From JACCXG01 sp963836735 (GTDB lineage: Bacteria; Acidobacteriota; Vicinamibacteria; Vicinamibacterales; 2-12-FULL-66-21), in the NCBI GenBank assembly GCA_963836735.1, contig CAWIKP010000018.1, forward strand, positions 613,153-677,152: DNA of 64,000 nt, in the 5' to 3' direction. A program made the position numbers and the translations under genes. The notes under the pieces are model-generated. The model searched no databases. It saw only the letters and a list, made by a program, of their open reading frames with translations, and was not told where the DNA came from. The first letter of the stretch is position 1. Every line of letters starts with the position of its first letter. Shown here piece after piece: positions 26,075-37,700 of this stretch.

Positions 26075-29000
26075 ATGCTCCGACTCGCTTTGCGAGGGTC
26101 TCTCGTCGTCGCACTGTGGACCTTGCCGTTCGATTCTGCGCTGGCTCAGTCGGGGCAAGCACCGGATTGATGGGACGGGTCACCGACCCCACCGGGGGCG
26201 GCGTTCCCGGCGTTGCGGTCACGCTCACCAATGTCGAAACAGGCAGCGCGCGCACGGTCACGACTGGCTCAACCGGTGACTGGGAGGCGCGATTTCTGAC
26301 ACCCGGCACCTACCGAATCACGTTCGAACTGACGGGATTCAAGACGCTGCGGCGCGAAGGCGTCACCGTGTCGACCGCGGAAATGGCGACGGTGGACGTG
26401 ACGCTCGAGGTCGGCGGCCTCGCCGAGGCCGTCGAGGTCGTCGCGAACGCGGAAATGGTCTCGTCGGGCTCGATGACCGTGCAGCGCACGCTGGATCAGA
26501 AGGAGCTCGATTCGCTGCCGACATCGGCGCGCAACTTCACCCAGCTCCTGGTCATCGAGCCAGGGGTGTCCGCCGACATCAGCGAGCTGCTGTCGAACGA
26601 CAATGCTTCGATCTCGCCCAGCGTGAACGGGGCGCGGACCACCAACAACAGCTTCGTCTTCAATGGCGTCGACGTGACCAACCTGCTGTGCTGCAACAGC
26701 CGCGTCAACGGCTCGAGCGGCACGATCGACAACGGCGGCGGGTCGCTCTCGCGCAACGTCGCGCCCGCGCCCGAAACGCTGCAGGAAGTCAAGCTGCAGA
26801 CGAGCCTGTACGACGCGGCCACCGGCCGCAACGGAGGCGGCAACTTCACGCTGGTCTCGAAGAGCGGCACGAACAGCTTCCGTGGCAGCGCCTACTACTA
26901 CAACCAGAACGACGCGCTGATGGCCAACGACTTTTTCTTCAACCGGGCCGGCATCGACAAGCCGATCCTCGACCGGCATGAAGGGGGGCGGCACCATCGG
27001 CGGTCCGATTGTCCGGAACAGGACGTTCTTCTTCGGGTCGTATCAGCGGACGCAGGCCGAGACCTCCTTCGTGGACGAGGCGAGCAATACGGTGCTGCAT
27101 GCCGAGAGCGCTCACCGACGATCGCTCGGACGCGGGCATCAACAATTTCGCCGCGGCCATCTGGAATCCGATTCACGGTCCGGTGAACTTCAGCGTCGAT
27201 CAACCCGATCTCGCGAGCGCTGCTGAAGGCAACGTTTCCCGACGGAACCTACTTGATTCCGTCCGGCGTCGGACGGCGCCAATTGCAGGCGGAATGGCAC
27301 GCAGCTGTTCGAGAGCTGCCAGGTCGTCTCGGTCATTCCGGCGACATTCGAGCAGGATCAGTTCACGACGAACCTGGATCACCAGCTGACCGACTGCGAA
27401 CCGGCTGAGCGGAAAGTACTTCTTCTCGAACCAGCCGAGCCGCGATCCGCTCGCCAACGGCAATGCCCTGACGCGGTTCGAACGCGAGGACACGACCTAT
27501 CAGCGCACGTTCTCGCTGACCGACCTCCATGTCTTCAGTTCCGTCGGTGGTGAACGAATTCAGAGGCGGGTTCTTCCGGAATCGCAACGACAGCAGCCCG
27601 GTGGCCTACTTCACCAACGCCGAATTCGGGATCGCGAATCCGCTCGACTCGAAGGTCCCGGACCTGACCCAGCTGGACATTCGAGGCGACCGCGACGTCG
27701 GCGGCCGCGTGAGGTTCGGGACGCCTGCAGACGGCACGCGAATCTACGACCTGCAGACGACCTATACGATCGGCGACACGCTGACGCTGACCAAGGGAAG
27801 CATTCGATCCGGGCGGGTGGTGAACTGCGGCGCCACCATCTGGACGGCGACCTTCGCGAGGGGCAGAACCGCCGTCACAACTTCCGGAGCTGGTTCGACT
27901 TCCTGACCGTCGGCTACCGCAACCCATCGGATGGCAACAGGGCGCGCCAGATTTCCGATTCCTCCATCACGTATGGTGAGACGGCCCGCGAACTACCGCA
28001 TGACGGACGTGAACGCTGTACGTCGCCGAGGACTGGAGAATCAGCTCGAAGCTGACGCTGAACCTCGGCGTGCGATGGGAATACTTCGGGTTCCCCTCGG
28101 AGGAGAACGGGATGCTCGCCGTGTTCGATTTCCCGGCCGCCCTGGAAACCGGGCATGGTGCAGGACGGGTTCGTCTTCGCGTCGAACTTCGATCCCAACT
28201 CGGTTCCCGGCGCCGCCGGTCTGGACCTGACGAAAGCGGACAGCAAGACCATCGTCCCCGGCGACTACGACAATGTCATGCCGCGCGTCGGATTCGCCTG
28301 GACGCCGTTCGAGAAGCAGGAACTTCGTTCTGCGCGGCGGCTACGGCATGTTCTACGAGCGCACGACCGGCGCCTTCGCCAACTCGCTGCGCCAGGCGCC
28401 GCCGTTCTTCCGCGAACTGCAGCTGAACAACCTCGGCGACTACAACGTCGTCCCGACCGATTTCCCCGCGCTCCCGATTCCTTCGATGAGCGTGGGCTTC
28501 GACGATGGCGAGCCGATCCTGGTCGGGTCGAACGATCCCGACAATGAGTTCGAGGCGCTCGAAACGCAGATGGTCTCGCCTGATTTGCAGACGCCCCACC
28601 TGCAGCAGTGGAGCGTCAACACGCAGTGGGAGTTCAGGCCGAACTGGCTCCTCGAGGTGGGCTACATCGGCACGAAGGGCAACGACCTGCTGCAGTTCAT
28701 CAACCAGAACCAGGCGCTCGACATCGATGCCCTCGGCGGCTTCCAGCCGCGTGCCTGGCGTTCCGGGCGGTGGTTTCACCGGCAACTACTACACCGTCGT
28801 CAACGACCGGTTCGTCAATACGAAGACGCCTCCTCCCGGCTGCGATCTCTTCGATGATCCCGGTGAGTGCGTCGTCGCGCAGGAACTGCGCGGGCCGCTG
28901 CTCGGACTGGACGAAGACGAGGGAGCCAACACGCTCTATTCGAATGGTCAGTCGTGGTACCACGCGCTGCAGACGAGCCTGCAGAAACGGTTCAGCGCTG

Positions 29001-29657
29001 GGGTATCTGGTCAACGTCAATTACACGTTCTCACGCGCGATCGACTATTTCTCGGATGAGGGACTGTTCCAGATCGAACACGATCAGACGCGGCCCGAGC
29101 TGAACAAGGCGCTCTCGGACTATCACCGCAAGCACCGGCTGATCCTGAGCTGGGCGTGGGACTTGCCCTTCAGAGGGCAATCTCTTCGTCGAGGGCTGGC
29201 AGATCGCGGGCATCGGGACTTTCCAGTCGGGGCGCCCGTTCACCGTCACGGATGGGGAGTTCAGCGCCGTTCTCGTCTCGCACGACCAATCCCCGCCCGA
29301 ATCTCGCGCCCGGCATGACCCATGAAGACCAGACCACGTCCGGATCGGTGACGTCCCGTCTCGACAACTATCTGAATCCGCGCCGCGTTCGAAAGCTCCG
29401 GGACCGAGTTCGGCGATCTCGGGACGGAATACCGTCATCGGTCCCGATCAGCGGCGCGTCGATCTGAGCGTCTCGAAGACGACCAGGCTGATCAGAGCGG
29501 GCAATCGCTGGAGTTCCGGATCGAAGCGTATAACGTGACCAACACGCCGACGTTCCGCAACCCGGCACGCGACATCAGCGCCGCCAACTTCGGCCAGATC
29601 ACGCGGACGCGTGGAGGCCCGCGAGTGATTCAGCTCGGGGTGAAGTTCCGATTCTGA
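26075..29657 (+). CDS. Oar-like TonB-dependent receptor (many frame breaks)
   Basis: The start at 26075 follows a strong SD (AAGGAGG, 7 bp) and encodes a signal peptide (RGSLVVALWTLPFDSALAQ). The mature part is in another frame from about 26150, and about ten further breaks occur. The fragments order correctly: carboxypeptidase-regulatory domain (GRVTDPTGGGVPGVAVTLTN), plug (LPTSARNFTQLLVIEPGVS, GARTTNNSFVFNGVDVTN), and barrel strands (VLRGGYGMFYERTTGAFAN, LLEVGYIGTKGNDLLQF). The C-terminal strand ends in VKFRF with a final Phe, as outer-membrane barrels do. Oar-like receptors import large or complexed nutrients, energised by TonB-ExbBD. The phytase gene begins 2 bp after its stop, so phosphorylated inositols are a likely substrate class. 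The repeated breaks make an intact in vivo gene uncertain unless they are sequencing errors. Confidence 0.8.
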
Positions 29658-29659
29658 GG

Positions 29660-30842
29660 ATGCGCGTGCGCCGGGCACTTCCGCTGTCCGTTCGCGTTGA
29701 CTGCGCTGATCCTCCTCGTCACCTCGGCCGGGTGCCGGCGAAATCCGCCGGCCCCGGACGAGGATTCGACGAAGCCTCCGCCCAACCCGTCGCCGCTCTC
29801 CAAGGCGCTGGAGATCGAAGCCGAGTACGGCACGGCGCAGCTCTCGAACGATCCTGACGATCCCGCGATCTGGGTGCACCCCGAGGGATCCCTCGCGCAG
29901 CCTGATCCTGGGCACGATGAAAGTCGCGGCGCCAGCCGGGGCGGTCGTCGTGTTTGGCATGGACGGCCAGATCCGGCAGCTCGTCTCGGGCATCGATCGG
30001 CCCAACAACATCGACGTCGAATACGGCGTCGCGCTTGGCGGGCAGACTGCCGACATCGCCGTGGCGACCGAGCGCCTGGCGCGCCAGCTGCGGGTATTCC
30101 GGATCGATCCGCGCCGACGGGTCGACTGATCGATCTCGGCGGGATTCCGATACTCGAAGGGACAGGCCGGGGGAAGCTGGCGCGCCGATGGGCATCGGCC
30201 TGTATCGACGCGCCCGCGACGGGGCCGTCTTCGCCATCGTCGCGCCGAAGGAAGGGCCGCGTGAAGGGTACCTGTGGCAGTACCGGCTGTTGGACGCCGG
30301 CGGCGGCCGCGTCGGCGCGAAATTCGTGCGCCGCTTCGGAACCTTCAGTGCGACGTCGGTGCGCGAAGAAAACGAAATCGAAGCGGTCGCTGTCGACGAT
30401 GCGCTCGGCTATGTGTATTACGCGGACGAGGCCGATGGCATCCACAAGTGGCACGCGGATCCTGAACATCCGGACGCCGGCGAGGGAACTGGCGCATTTC
30501 GCGCGGAGCGGCTATCGCGGCGATCGGGAGGGCATTGCCATCTACGCCTTGCCCGACGGCACCGGGTACATTGTCGGGACCGACCAGCTCGACGAGGACA
30601 GCGAGTACCACCTGTACCCGCGGGAAGGGACGGCTGGCAACCCTCACGATCACTCGCGCGAGATCGCGGTGCTGCGCGGCGGGGCCGATGCCACCGACGG
30701 GATCGAGATTTCGTCGAGCGCGCTGGGACCTGGTCTGCCGAACGGCGTGCTTGTCGCCATGAACAGCGGGCCGCGAAACTTTCTGGTGTTTCGCTGGCAG
30801 GACGTTGCAGCGGCGGTCAAGCCGGCGCTTCGAACGCAGTGA
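29660..30842 (+). CDS. Beta-propeller phytase, lipoprotein (several frame breaks)
   Basis: The start at 29660 lies 2 bp after the receptor stop. A break near 29688 joins it to the lipoprotein signal LTALILLVTSAGC, with Cys as the lipidation site. The body carries the 3-phytase propeller signatures DDPAIWVHP, LILGTMKVAAPAGAVVVFG, GIDRPNNIDVEYG, GIGLYRRARDGAVFAI, EIEAVAVDDALGYVYYADE and REGIAIYALPDGTGYIVGTDQ. The DDPAIW and EIEAV acids bind the calcium ions of the active site. Further breaks are near 29900, 30125 and 30480. The enzyme releases phosphate from phytate at the cell surface. Its position directly behind a TonB receptor fits a phytate-use operon. Confidence 0.85.
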
Positions 30843-30927
30843 CCATCTGCCTCATCGTCATCAGGTAGTCGCGACGTGCGGCCGCCGCAGCGTGCTGTGG
30901 CCCTGCGCCGACCGGTGGAGGTGTTCG

Positions 30928-31737
30928 GTGTGCAAGACTCCGGTGCCGACGGTTGCGGCATGTGCGCTGATGATGCTGGCGGGCGGCGGTCGCGCCGCGG
31001 CCCAGAGCGTCGATTTCACGTTTTTTATCGGTCGCGCGTTTCCGATTTATGACGAGCGGCTGGCGCTCCGGCCCCCGACGCCGACGGTGCCTGGCGCGGA
31101 CGTGACGGTGGTCGGATCGCCACTCATCGAGGCGGATGGTGGGCCGGTGTTAGGCGGGGCGCTCGCAGTCGAGTGGGGAATCCTCGGTGTCGAAGGCCGG
31201 CTCGACGCGACCGATCTGGCACTCGACGTCACCGGCGCCCGTTACGACTTGCGCGGCAACCGGCCACCGATCGAAGGCCTCACGGCAAGCATCACCGTGT
31301 CGGACGGGAGATTCGATGCCGATCGGGTCATGCTCCTCTCGGCGAACGCCAGAATCCGGTCTCCCGGCCCGGTGGCCCTCGTCGTTTCGGGTGGTCTGAC
31401 TTATCTCCCGGAGCTCACGGTAACCGGGACCATTCCACTGCGCGTAGAGTTCCCCGGCGTCCCGGCGCCGCCCGGTTTCGATCCGAGGCTGACGCTTCGC
31501 GCTGTGCCCGGCCAGTCGGACCACCGGTGGGGGGTGAATGGCGGGGCAGGCCTCCGCATTGGCGGACGCGTGGCGCTGATGGGCGAGGTTCGCGCCTTCT
31601 ATTTCCGTGAGCACGAGTTGCGCTTCGACGTCGAGAACGACCTCGGCATCCTCGACGCGCTCCTGGACAGGCTGGCGTCGGTCCGCTTCGATCCGGTCTT
31701 CGTAAACGCCCAGGCGGGTGTGACGTTCCGGTTCTGA
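30928..31737 (+). CDS. Outer-membrane beta-barrel protein
   Basis: A 269-aa protein. The GTG at 30928 is chosen because GGAGGTG lies five bases upstream and a signal peptide follows directly (ACALMMLAGGGRAAAQS). The mature part is made of alternating amphipathic strands with Gly and aromatic turns (VDFTFFIGRAFPIYDERL, GRVALMGEVRAFYFREHEL) and ends in VNAQAGVTFRF with the C-terminal Phe recognised by the BAM complex. The length suits an 8-stranded OmpW/OmpX-like barrel. The function is unknown; it lies 86 bp after the phytase gene in the same orientation and may be part of that transcript. The frame is intact, in contrast with the genes around it. Confidence 0.78.
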   Translation: MCKTPVPTVAACALMMLAGGGRAAAQSVDFTFFIGRAFPIYDERLALRPPTPTVPGADVTVVGSPLIEADGGPVLGGALAVEWGILGVEGRLDATDLALDVTGARYDLRGNRPPIEGLTASITVSDGRFDADRVMLLSANARIRSPGPVALVVSGGLTYLPELTVTGTIPLRVEFPGVPAPPGFDPRLTLRAVPGQSDHRWGVNGGAGLRIGGRVALMGEVRAFYFREHELRFDVENDLGILDALLDRLASVRFDPVFVNAQAGVTFRF

Positions 31738-31779
31738 AGCCGCCGCTCAGGGTTCAGCACGCGCTCGCTCCGCGGGCCG

Positions 31780-33484
31780 TTACCGGCCAGCCAACACGAC
31801 CTCGCCGAACCGGTTTATGCCCGCGCCGCCGTTGGAGCCGGCATCGTAGACATAGCCGTAGACCTTCACGCCATCCGGGCGGGTGTACACGTTGCCGCGG
31901 ATCCACGAGCCGCGAATGCTGTCGACCTCGCAGTCGCGAGGGCTGCCAGCCACCGCTGTCATGCGTGCTGAAAATGCTGCGCGACGACTGCTCGATGAAG
32001 AGGACGTGAACCGTCTTGCCATCGAGGACGGCGTCGGCTCCCGGTTGCTGCGAATCGACCGCGTCGCGGGACCACCTCGCGATCGGTGACTCTCACTGCG
32101 GGCGTGGGTGGGCCGTCGTTCACGATGCGCCGTTCCCAGAGTCTGCCGGAGGCGAGCCGGTAGATGATGACCAGGGTGTTCGTGTCGGGAATGTAGATGA
32201 GCGGCAGCACGACACCGTACTCCGCCGGGACGTTCCGGCGCCGGTCGCGATCTGCTGCCGCGCGGTGAGCGTGCCGTCGGGCAACAACCGTCGATACCAG
32301 ATCGTGCCGTCGGTCCCGTAGTAGGCGAGGTGACGGTGTCGTTCGCGCCGCGCACGGCCTGCGGGCCGGCGAGGTTGGGGGCGACGTCGGCGTCGATGAC
32401 CGTCTTTGCGCCCAGCGCCGGCCGGCGAGCGGATGCTGTAGTGGATTCTGGTTGGACCAACGTAGAAAGCGACCAGGCTTCCGTCGGAGCGCACTTCGAG
32501 CGCTGCCGCCTGGGCGACCGGTGCGACGTCGGCAACCAGCTCTCCCCGTGACGGCCCAGGAATCGGGCTGCGTCGGATGATCGGAGGTGCGGAATGAATG
32601 TACCTGGCCGATCGGCTGACCTGGTGGAGAATGTGGATGGTGTCACCCACCTGCGGGCGTCGACCGATTCGAGGTCGCGAATCGGAGGGCGGTTCGTACC
32701 GTCGACTTCGCGCCAGGTGCGCCCATGGTCAGTGGATTTCACCATCATGAAGAGGTTGCTCGTCTCGGCCGGCTCCATGATGAAGTAGAGATCGCCGTTC
32801 GAAGCCTGCCACGGTCCGATGCGGCCAGGCGTTTCCACGAAGGTGCCTCCGACATGTCCTGGCGGGATGGCGAGACGGACCATCGGGTGTGCGGAGGGAC
32901 CTCTCGGCACTCCGCCACCATCGACCATTCTGAACTCGAAGCGTATCGCCCTCGCTCGTTGGTGACCGCGCCGTCGGCAAAGCGACGCACCACCAGCGCC
33001 CACTCGAACTCGCCGTGTGCGCGCACGCCGCTCCACGATGGTGTGCGGTCGGCGAGGCTGACGCCGGTGCCGGCCTGGAACTGCGGCGGCGGAGCCCGCC
33101 AGCAGGTTCGTGGTCGCCTCGCCATGCTGATAGGCGGCGCAGGAGACGATACTGACCCGAGGCGTTTTCGCTCATCGGATTCCGGCTTCGGAAAGTCGTG
33201 CGCTTCGACGTCGGTCCACGTCCCCTTCGTTGCGCCGGTACTGAAGACGAAGCTGCTGGCGGTCCGGCGCACCGGGTGCGCCTCCGCTCTAAGCGAAGGC
33301 GAAAGGGCCGGTCGGCCTGGATCGTGACGTCGGCGTTGAGGCGCCGCCCACCCTGGTCGGCGTTCAACGGCACGCTGAAGTCGGAGCGAACACGGAAGCT
33401 CGGCTGCCGTTCGGCGCGATTGCGGGAGGGGGCATGCTGATGCCAGCGACGACCGCGACCAGCGCAAGGATCCGAAGTGTCCAT
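31780..33484 (-). CDS. Secreted sialidase-fold (BNR/Asp-box repeat) protein (several frame breaks)
   Basis: Recognisable pieces occur in all three minus frames. A signal-like segment (TLRILALVAVVAGISMP) lies near the start, then GATKGTWTDVEAHDFPKP, GRIGPWQASNGDLYFIM with the Asp-box KSTDHGRTWREV, RLLPDGTLTARQQIA, VVLPLIYIPDTNTLVII, and the C-terminal YVYDAGSNGGAGINRFGEV. The Asp-box (S-x-D-x-G-x-T-W) and the repeated beta-strand units indicate a six-bladed sialidase-type propeller. The arginine triad of true sialidases cannot be confirmed in this broken sequence, so glycosidase activity is not assured. The start is taken at the ATG at 33484; at least five breaks are needed. It is divergent from the DUF6528 gene. 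Confidence 0.65.
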
Positions 33485-33565
33485 CGATTTCGAAATGTCT
33501 TCCGCGGGGATGCGCGGGGGAGAAAAGGACCAGGAGGGCGCGCGTGTCGGCGTTAAGCTTCCGTC

Positions 33566-34491
33566 ATGACGCGAAAGATCCTGTGGAGCGCCACCCTGGC
33601 AGCCTGCGTTATTGCGGCGAACGCGCCGCGCGCAGCCGCAGTGCCGCACGCCGTGAACTGATCGTCTGTGGCTGGGACGAGGTCTTCATCCTCGATCTCG
33701 ACGTGAAGCCGGATGCGAGAAACGACCGGCGCGTCTGGACCTGGCGGGCACAGGACCGCCCCGACCTGCCCGACGAGTTCAAGCCCCTGTTCAAGACCAC
33801 CGACGAGTGCAAGCCCTACGATGATGGCGCCAGGATCCTGATCACGTCATCGGGCAGCGGCGTCGCCCTGGTGAACCGCGCCGACGGCCGCGTGCTGTTC
33901 TACGCCCGGGTGCTGAACGCCCATTCGGCGGAGCTGCTGCCGAACAATCGCGTGGCGGTGGTGGCATCGCACGACCGGGCGGGAAAGGGGGATCGTCTGA
34001 TCGTTTTCGATCTGGCGAAGCCCAACACCGAGATCTTGAGCGAAGAACTGCCGTGGGGACATGGCGTCGTCTGGGACGCGCAGCGGAACCGTCTGTGGGC
34101 GCTCGCGGACAAGGACCTGCGGGTCTTCGAGCTCCGCGACTGGGAGACGCGCTCCCCCGGTCTGCGCCGCATCGAGTTGATACCGCTGCCCGAAGGGATG
34201 GGGCACAATCTGTCGATCGTACCCGGCTCGTCTGCGCTGGCGATCTCCACGACGAATCACTGCTGGCTCTTCGATCGCGAGACGAAGACGTTTCGGCGGC
34301 ATCCGGAACTGGGGGACGCCAGGCACGTCAAGAGCATCAGCTATCACCCGGCGACCGGACAGATTGCCTACGTGCAGGCGGAAGGGGAGAACTGGTGGGC
34401 GGAACGGATCCACTTCCTCGACCCTGCGGGCATGATTCACATCGGCGGCGAACACTTCTACAAGGCACGCTGGAACATCCCGGGCAAGTAG
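33566..34491 (+). CDS. DUF6528-family secreted beta-propeller protein
   Basis: The ATG at 33566 encodes a signal peptide (RKILWSATLAACVIAANAPRAAA). A frame break near 33655 then leads into RRELIVCGWDEVFILDL, the opening of DUF6528 proteins. The rest is one intact frame with propeller-like repeats (GVALVNRADGRVLFYARVL, GVVWDAQRNRLWALADKDL, WLFDRETKTFRRHP) and conserved His-rich strands (LPWGHGVVWD, EGMGHNLSIVPG, YHPATGQIAYV). DUF6528 proteins often sit in polysaccharide-utilisation regions, and their activity is unknown. Here the neighbours are a sialidase-like protein and TonB receptors. The open frame reads further upstream, but that N-terminus is unlike a secreted protein. Confidence 0.78.
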
Positions 34492-34506
34492 GTGGCCATG
34501 ACCTCG

Positions 34507-34538
34507 GCGGGCGGCGTTCTCGGTGCGAATCATCCGGG
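34507..34538 (-). repeat. 32-bp dispersed repeat, copy B
   Basis: Exact reverse complement of 9776-9807. It lies in the short spacer 16 bp after the DUF6528 stop and directly upstream of the orphan barrel fragment. Confidence 0.8.
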
Positions 34539-34541
34539 GCT

Positions 34542-34670
34542 GTCCCGTTGACGGGCGGGGTGTCGTACTCGACGCGATTCGCCGACCTGTTCTTCGCCGT
34601 AGAGCCATACGTGTGGGGCCGCGACACCCATGACGGGATCGCGTATACCGTCGGCTCGACGTGGTATTGA
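34542..34670 (+). pseudogene. Orphan C-terminal fragment of an outer-membrane barrel protein
   Basis: About 42 codons read LTGGVSYSTRFADLFFAVEP, then YVWGRDTHDGIAYTVGSTWY and a stop. The alternating aromatic strand pattern and the final Trp-Tyr are typical of the last two strands of an outer-membrane barrel. No start codon, signal peptide or preceding barrel sequence is present. It begins just after the 32-bp repeat copy B, which suggests a rearrangement joined a foreign 3' end here. The family cannot be given from so little sequence. Confidence 0.4.
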
Positions 34671-34682
34671 TTTTTCGAAAAA
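34671..34682. terminator. AT-rich palindrome between convergent genes
   Basis: TTTTTCGAAAAA is a perfect 12-bp palindrome placed directly after the stop of the barrel fragment and 32 bp from the end of the convergent TonB receptor gene. It has A/T tracts on both strands but no GC stem, so it is only a possible terminator. Confidence 0.3.
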
Positions 34683-34713
34683 AGCCTTAGCACCCTCCCC
34701 GCCTTCAGATCGC

Positions 34714-37700
34714 TCAGAAGGTGAACCTCATCACGAAATTGAAGAACCGCATCGCACCGGCGGACGCGACCGCCGTGGTCACCTTTCCGAAGTTGCTGTT
34801 GGTCGGATCGGTAATCGGGTTGTTGTAGGCGGCGTAGTTCAGAAGATTCTGAATATCCACGCGGGCCTGGAACGTGCGGCGGCCTCCGAGCTGGAAGTTC
34901 CGGACGACGTTCATGTTGACGTAGGTCAGTCCGGGCCCGCGCAGACCGTCGATCTGGAACGGGAAGGCGCGGGTCTGGAAGCTGGTCGGCGTCTTCGTCG
35001 GATCCTTCTCGAAGCCCTCGACGTTGAACCAGTACTTCGACGGATCGATCGTGCCGTTTGGATTCAGCGCAATCTCGGGTTTGCCCTTCTTGATGTCGTC
35101 GATGTTGCCGTAGTAGAAGAGATTGTTGTTGAACACGATCATCGATCCCGGGCTGGTACTCGAAGGTGCCGCCAAGCTGCCACCCGCCGGCGAGCGCCGC
35201 CCACACCCCGCCGCTGTTCAGCATCGGCCTGCCGGGGCCAAACGGCAGCTCGTAGACCGCGCCGCCGGACAGACGGAACGGCCGGCTGTTGTTGTCGTCC
35301 CACCAGAGCGTCGGCTCACGGTCGTATTCCTCGACGGTGCGGTTCGTACGGCTGCTGTTGAACGACATCGCGGCGTTCGCGGTGAACCCGTCCGCGAAGC
35401 GCCGGTTGACGTTGAGCTGCAGCGAATGCACCTTGACCTCGCGCAGCGGCAGGTTGTCGTACGCGAGGTTGTTGATGTGCGAGAAGGGGCGCAGCAGCCG
35501 CTGGCGCTGCGTGGTCGTCGCCGTGAAGAAGCCGTTGGCGGCCATGCGCTGGTAGAGCACGGGATCCGTTGCGCGAAGCGAGGCAAAGTTCGACAGCGTG
35601 TACGGATTCGTGACGTTGGCCGTCAGCGCCGCCTGGGCGGCGGTGTCGCGGGCGTTGAGGCTGCCTGGAATCCAGTACTGCTGCGGCAGGTAATCCGACC
35701 TGATGCCGACCTCGACGCGGTCCGAGTAGGAACCGTCGTACGCCACTTCCACCGACAGGTTCCTCGCGAGCTCCCGCTGCACGCCGATGCGCCAGCGCTG
35801 TTGACGCGCGTGCTCGTGGCCCTGGTTCTGGATGGAGTAGTTGGAGCTGCCCGCGATGGTGTTGACCCCGAGGGTGGCGCCGGTCGGATCGTCGAAGCGT
35901 GTGCCATCGGCCCGGACGGGGAACGGATCGGCAAACCCGAGCTGCCCGGTGTAGGGGTTGCCGAGCAGGAACGTCTGGCCGAAGTCCGTGCTGTTCGTGT
36001 TGTTGGTCGTGGCGCTGAATCCAACGTTGTTCTGCGCGAAGTCGGCGGCGTTGAGCGTGTCGTAGTAGAGGCCGTAGCCTCCTTTGATCACCGTCTTCTC
36101 CCCGACTTTGTAGACCGCCGAGACGCGCGGCATCACCATGGTCTGTGGACGCCAGACTTTCCCGTCCTGGCCCGGATCGGTCGCGTAGATCGACCCGCCG
36201 CGAACGTGGAAGTCCGCGGCAGGGACCTGCGGAATCGGGTTCCGGGCGTAGGCCGCCTCGGCGAGATCGGAGATGGCCAGCTTCGCATTCGGATCGAAAT
36301 CGACGATCAGCTCGCCGTTGTCCTCCGGAGATCCCGTTCTCCCACTCGACGCGCAGCCCGAGATTGAGCGTGAGGTTCTGAAAGCGCCAGGAGTCCTGAC
36401 CGTGGACGGCGAAGAAGTGGTTGCGAAGGTTGCTCGTTGGCTGGATGGTCGCGGTCGATGTCGAGGGGATGCCGAGCATGAACGCGGCGAGGCTCAGCCC
36501 GAGGTTGCTCGGCGTGAGCTGCGCCGTGTCGCTGGCCTGGCGGGTGAATTCGTTGGTGAACGAGAGCTGGCTGGAAGGATTCCCACCCAGGCCCCGCTGC
36601 CGCTGCGCCAGCCGGGCATCCACGCCGCCCCGCAGCGTGTGCGCGCCGCGCACCTGTGTAACGTTCACCGTGCCCTGCAGGTTGGTCGTGCGGTCGCCCG
36701 ACACGGCGCCCTGCGAGATGCCCTGGTAGCCGCCAATCGCCACGGCGGGGAGCATGCAGTCGTTCTGCGCGGCGCAGAACGAGTCGAGATACGAAGGCAT
36801 GCCGATGTCGGTCGGCTTGTATTCGTGCAGCCGGCGCAGCAGGTCGTCCTGGAAGAAGCGATTGCTCGCCACCTGGCTGTCGATGACGGTCTTGCCGCGC
36901 ACGTGCGTCCAGTTGCCGATGACGGCCCAGTTGTAGCGCGACCGATCGATTGAGTGCAGGCCCTCGAACTCCGGCACCTCGTAGGTCCAGTCGCTCACCG
37001 GCTCGAGGAACGTGTTGCCCGACACCCGGAAGAAGAAGCGGTTGCGCGCGGACTTGTTGAAGTCGATGCGGCCGGCGTACAGCGTGCTGACCGGCTTGTC
37101 CGGCTCGCCCCCGCGGTAGTAGTTGCCGGTCGGCGTGGCGCCGTCCTCGATCAGGTTCTGGTTCGGCTTCGGCACCATCTGCCGGTACAGGCCGTAGAGC
37201 GGATTCACGATCCGGCTGGCCGGAATGATGTTGTTCGGGAACGGATCGCGGATGAAGCGGTTCGGGTTCGCGGGATCGCGGCGCACGGTGAGCGGGTCGT
37301 AGATCTGATACTGAGCGGGGTTCGGCAGCCTGAGGAGGTCCGAGAAGTCGCCCCTGAGCTCGGCGTCGCTGGCCGGCACGGTGCTCGACGCCTGATTCTT
37401 CCCGGGGATGAAGTCGTTGACGTGCGAGTAGTTGGCGAAGAAAAAGAGCTTGTTCCGGCCGTCGACCAGCTTCGGGATGACGACCGGTCCGCCCGCTGTC
37501 AACGCCAGGTTGTGCGAACGTCCGGTTTCGTAGAGGTCTTTCCCCGCGGGCGTGAAGGTCAGCCGCTGGCTGGGATTGAGCTCGTTGATCTTGTTCGTCC
37601 AGTACTGGTAGTTGGCGGTGCCGCGATACTGGTTCGCGCCCGACCGCGTCACCATCGCGATCTGCAGCCCGGTGCCATGGCCGACCGACGCGTCGAAATT

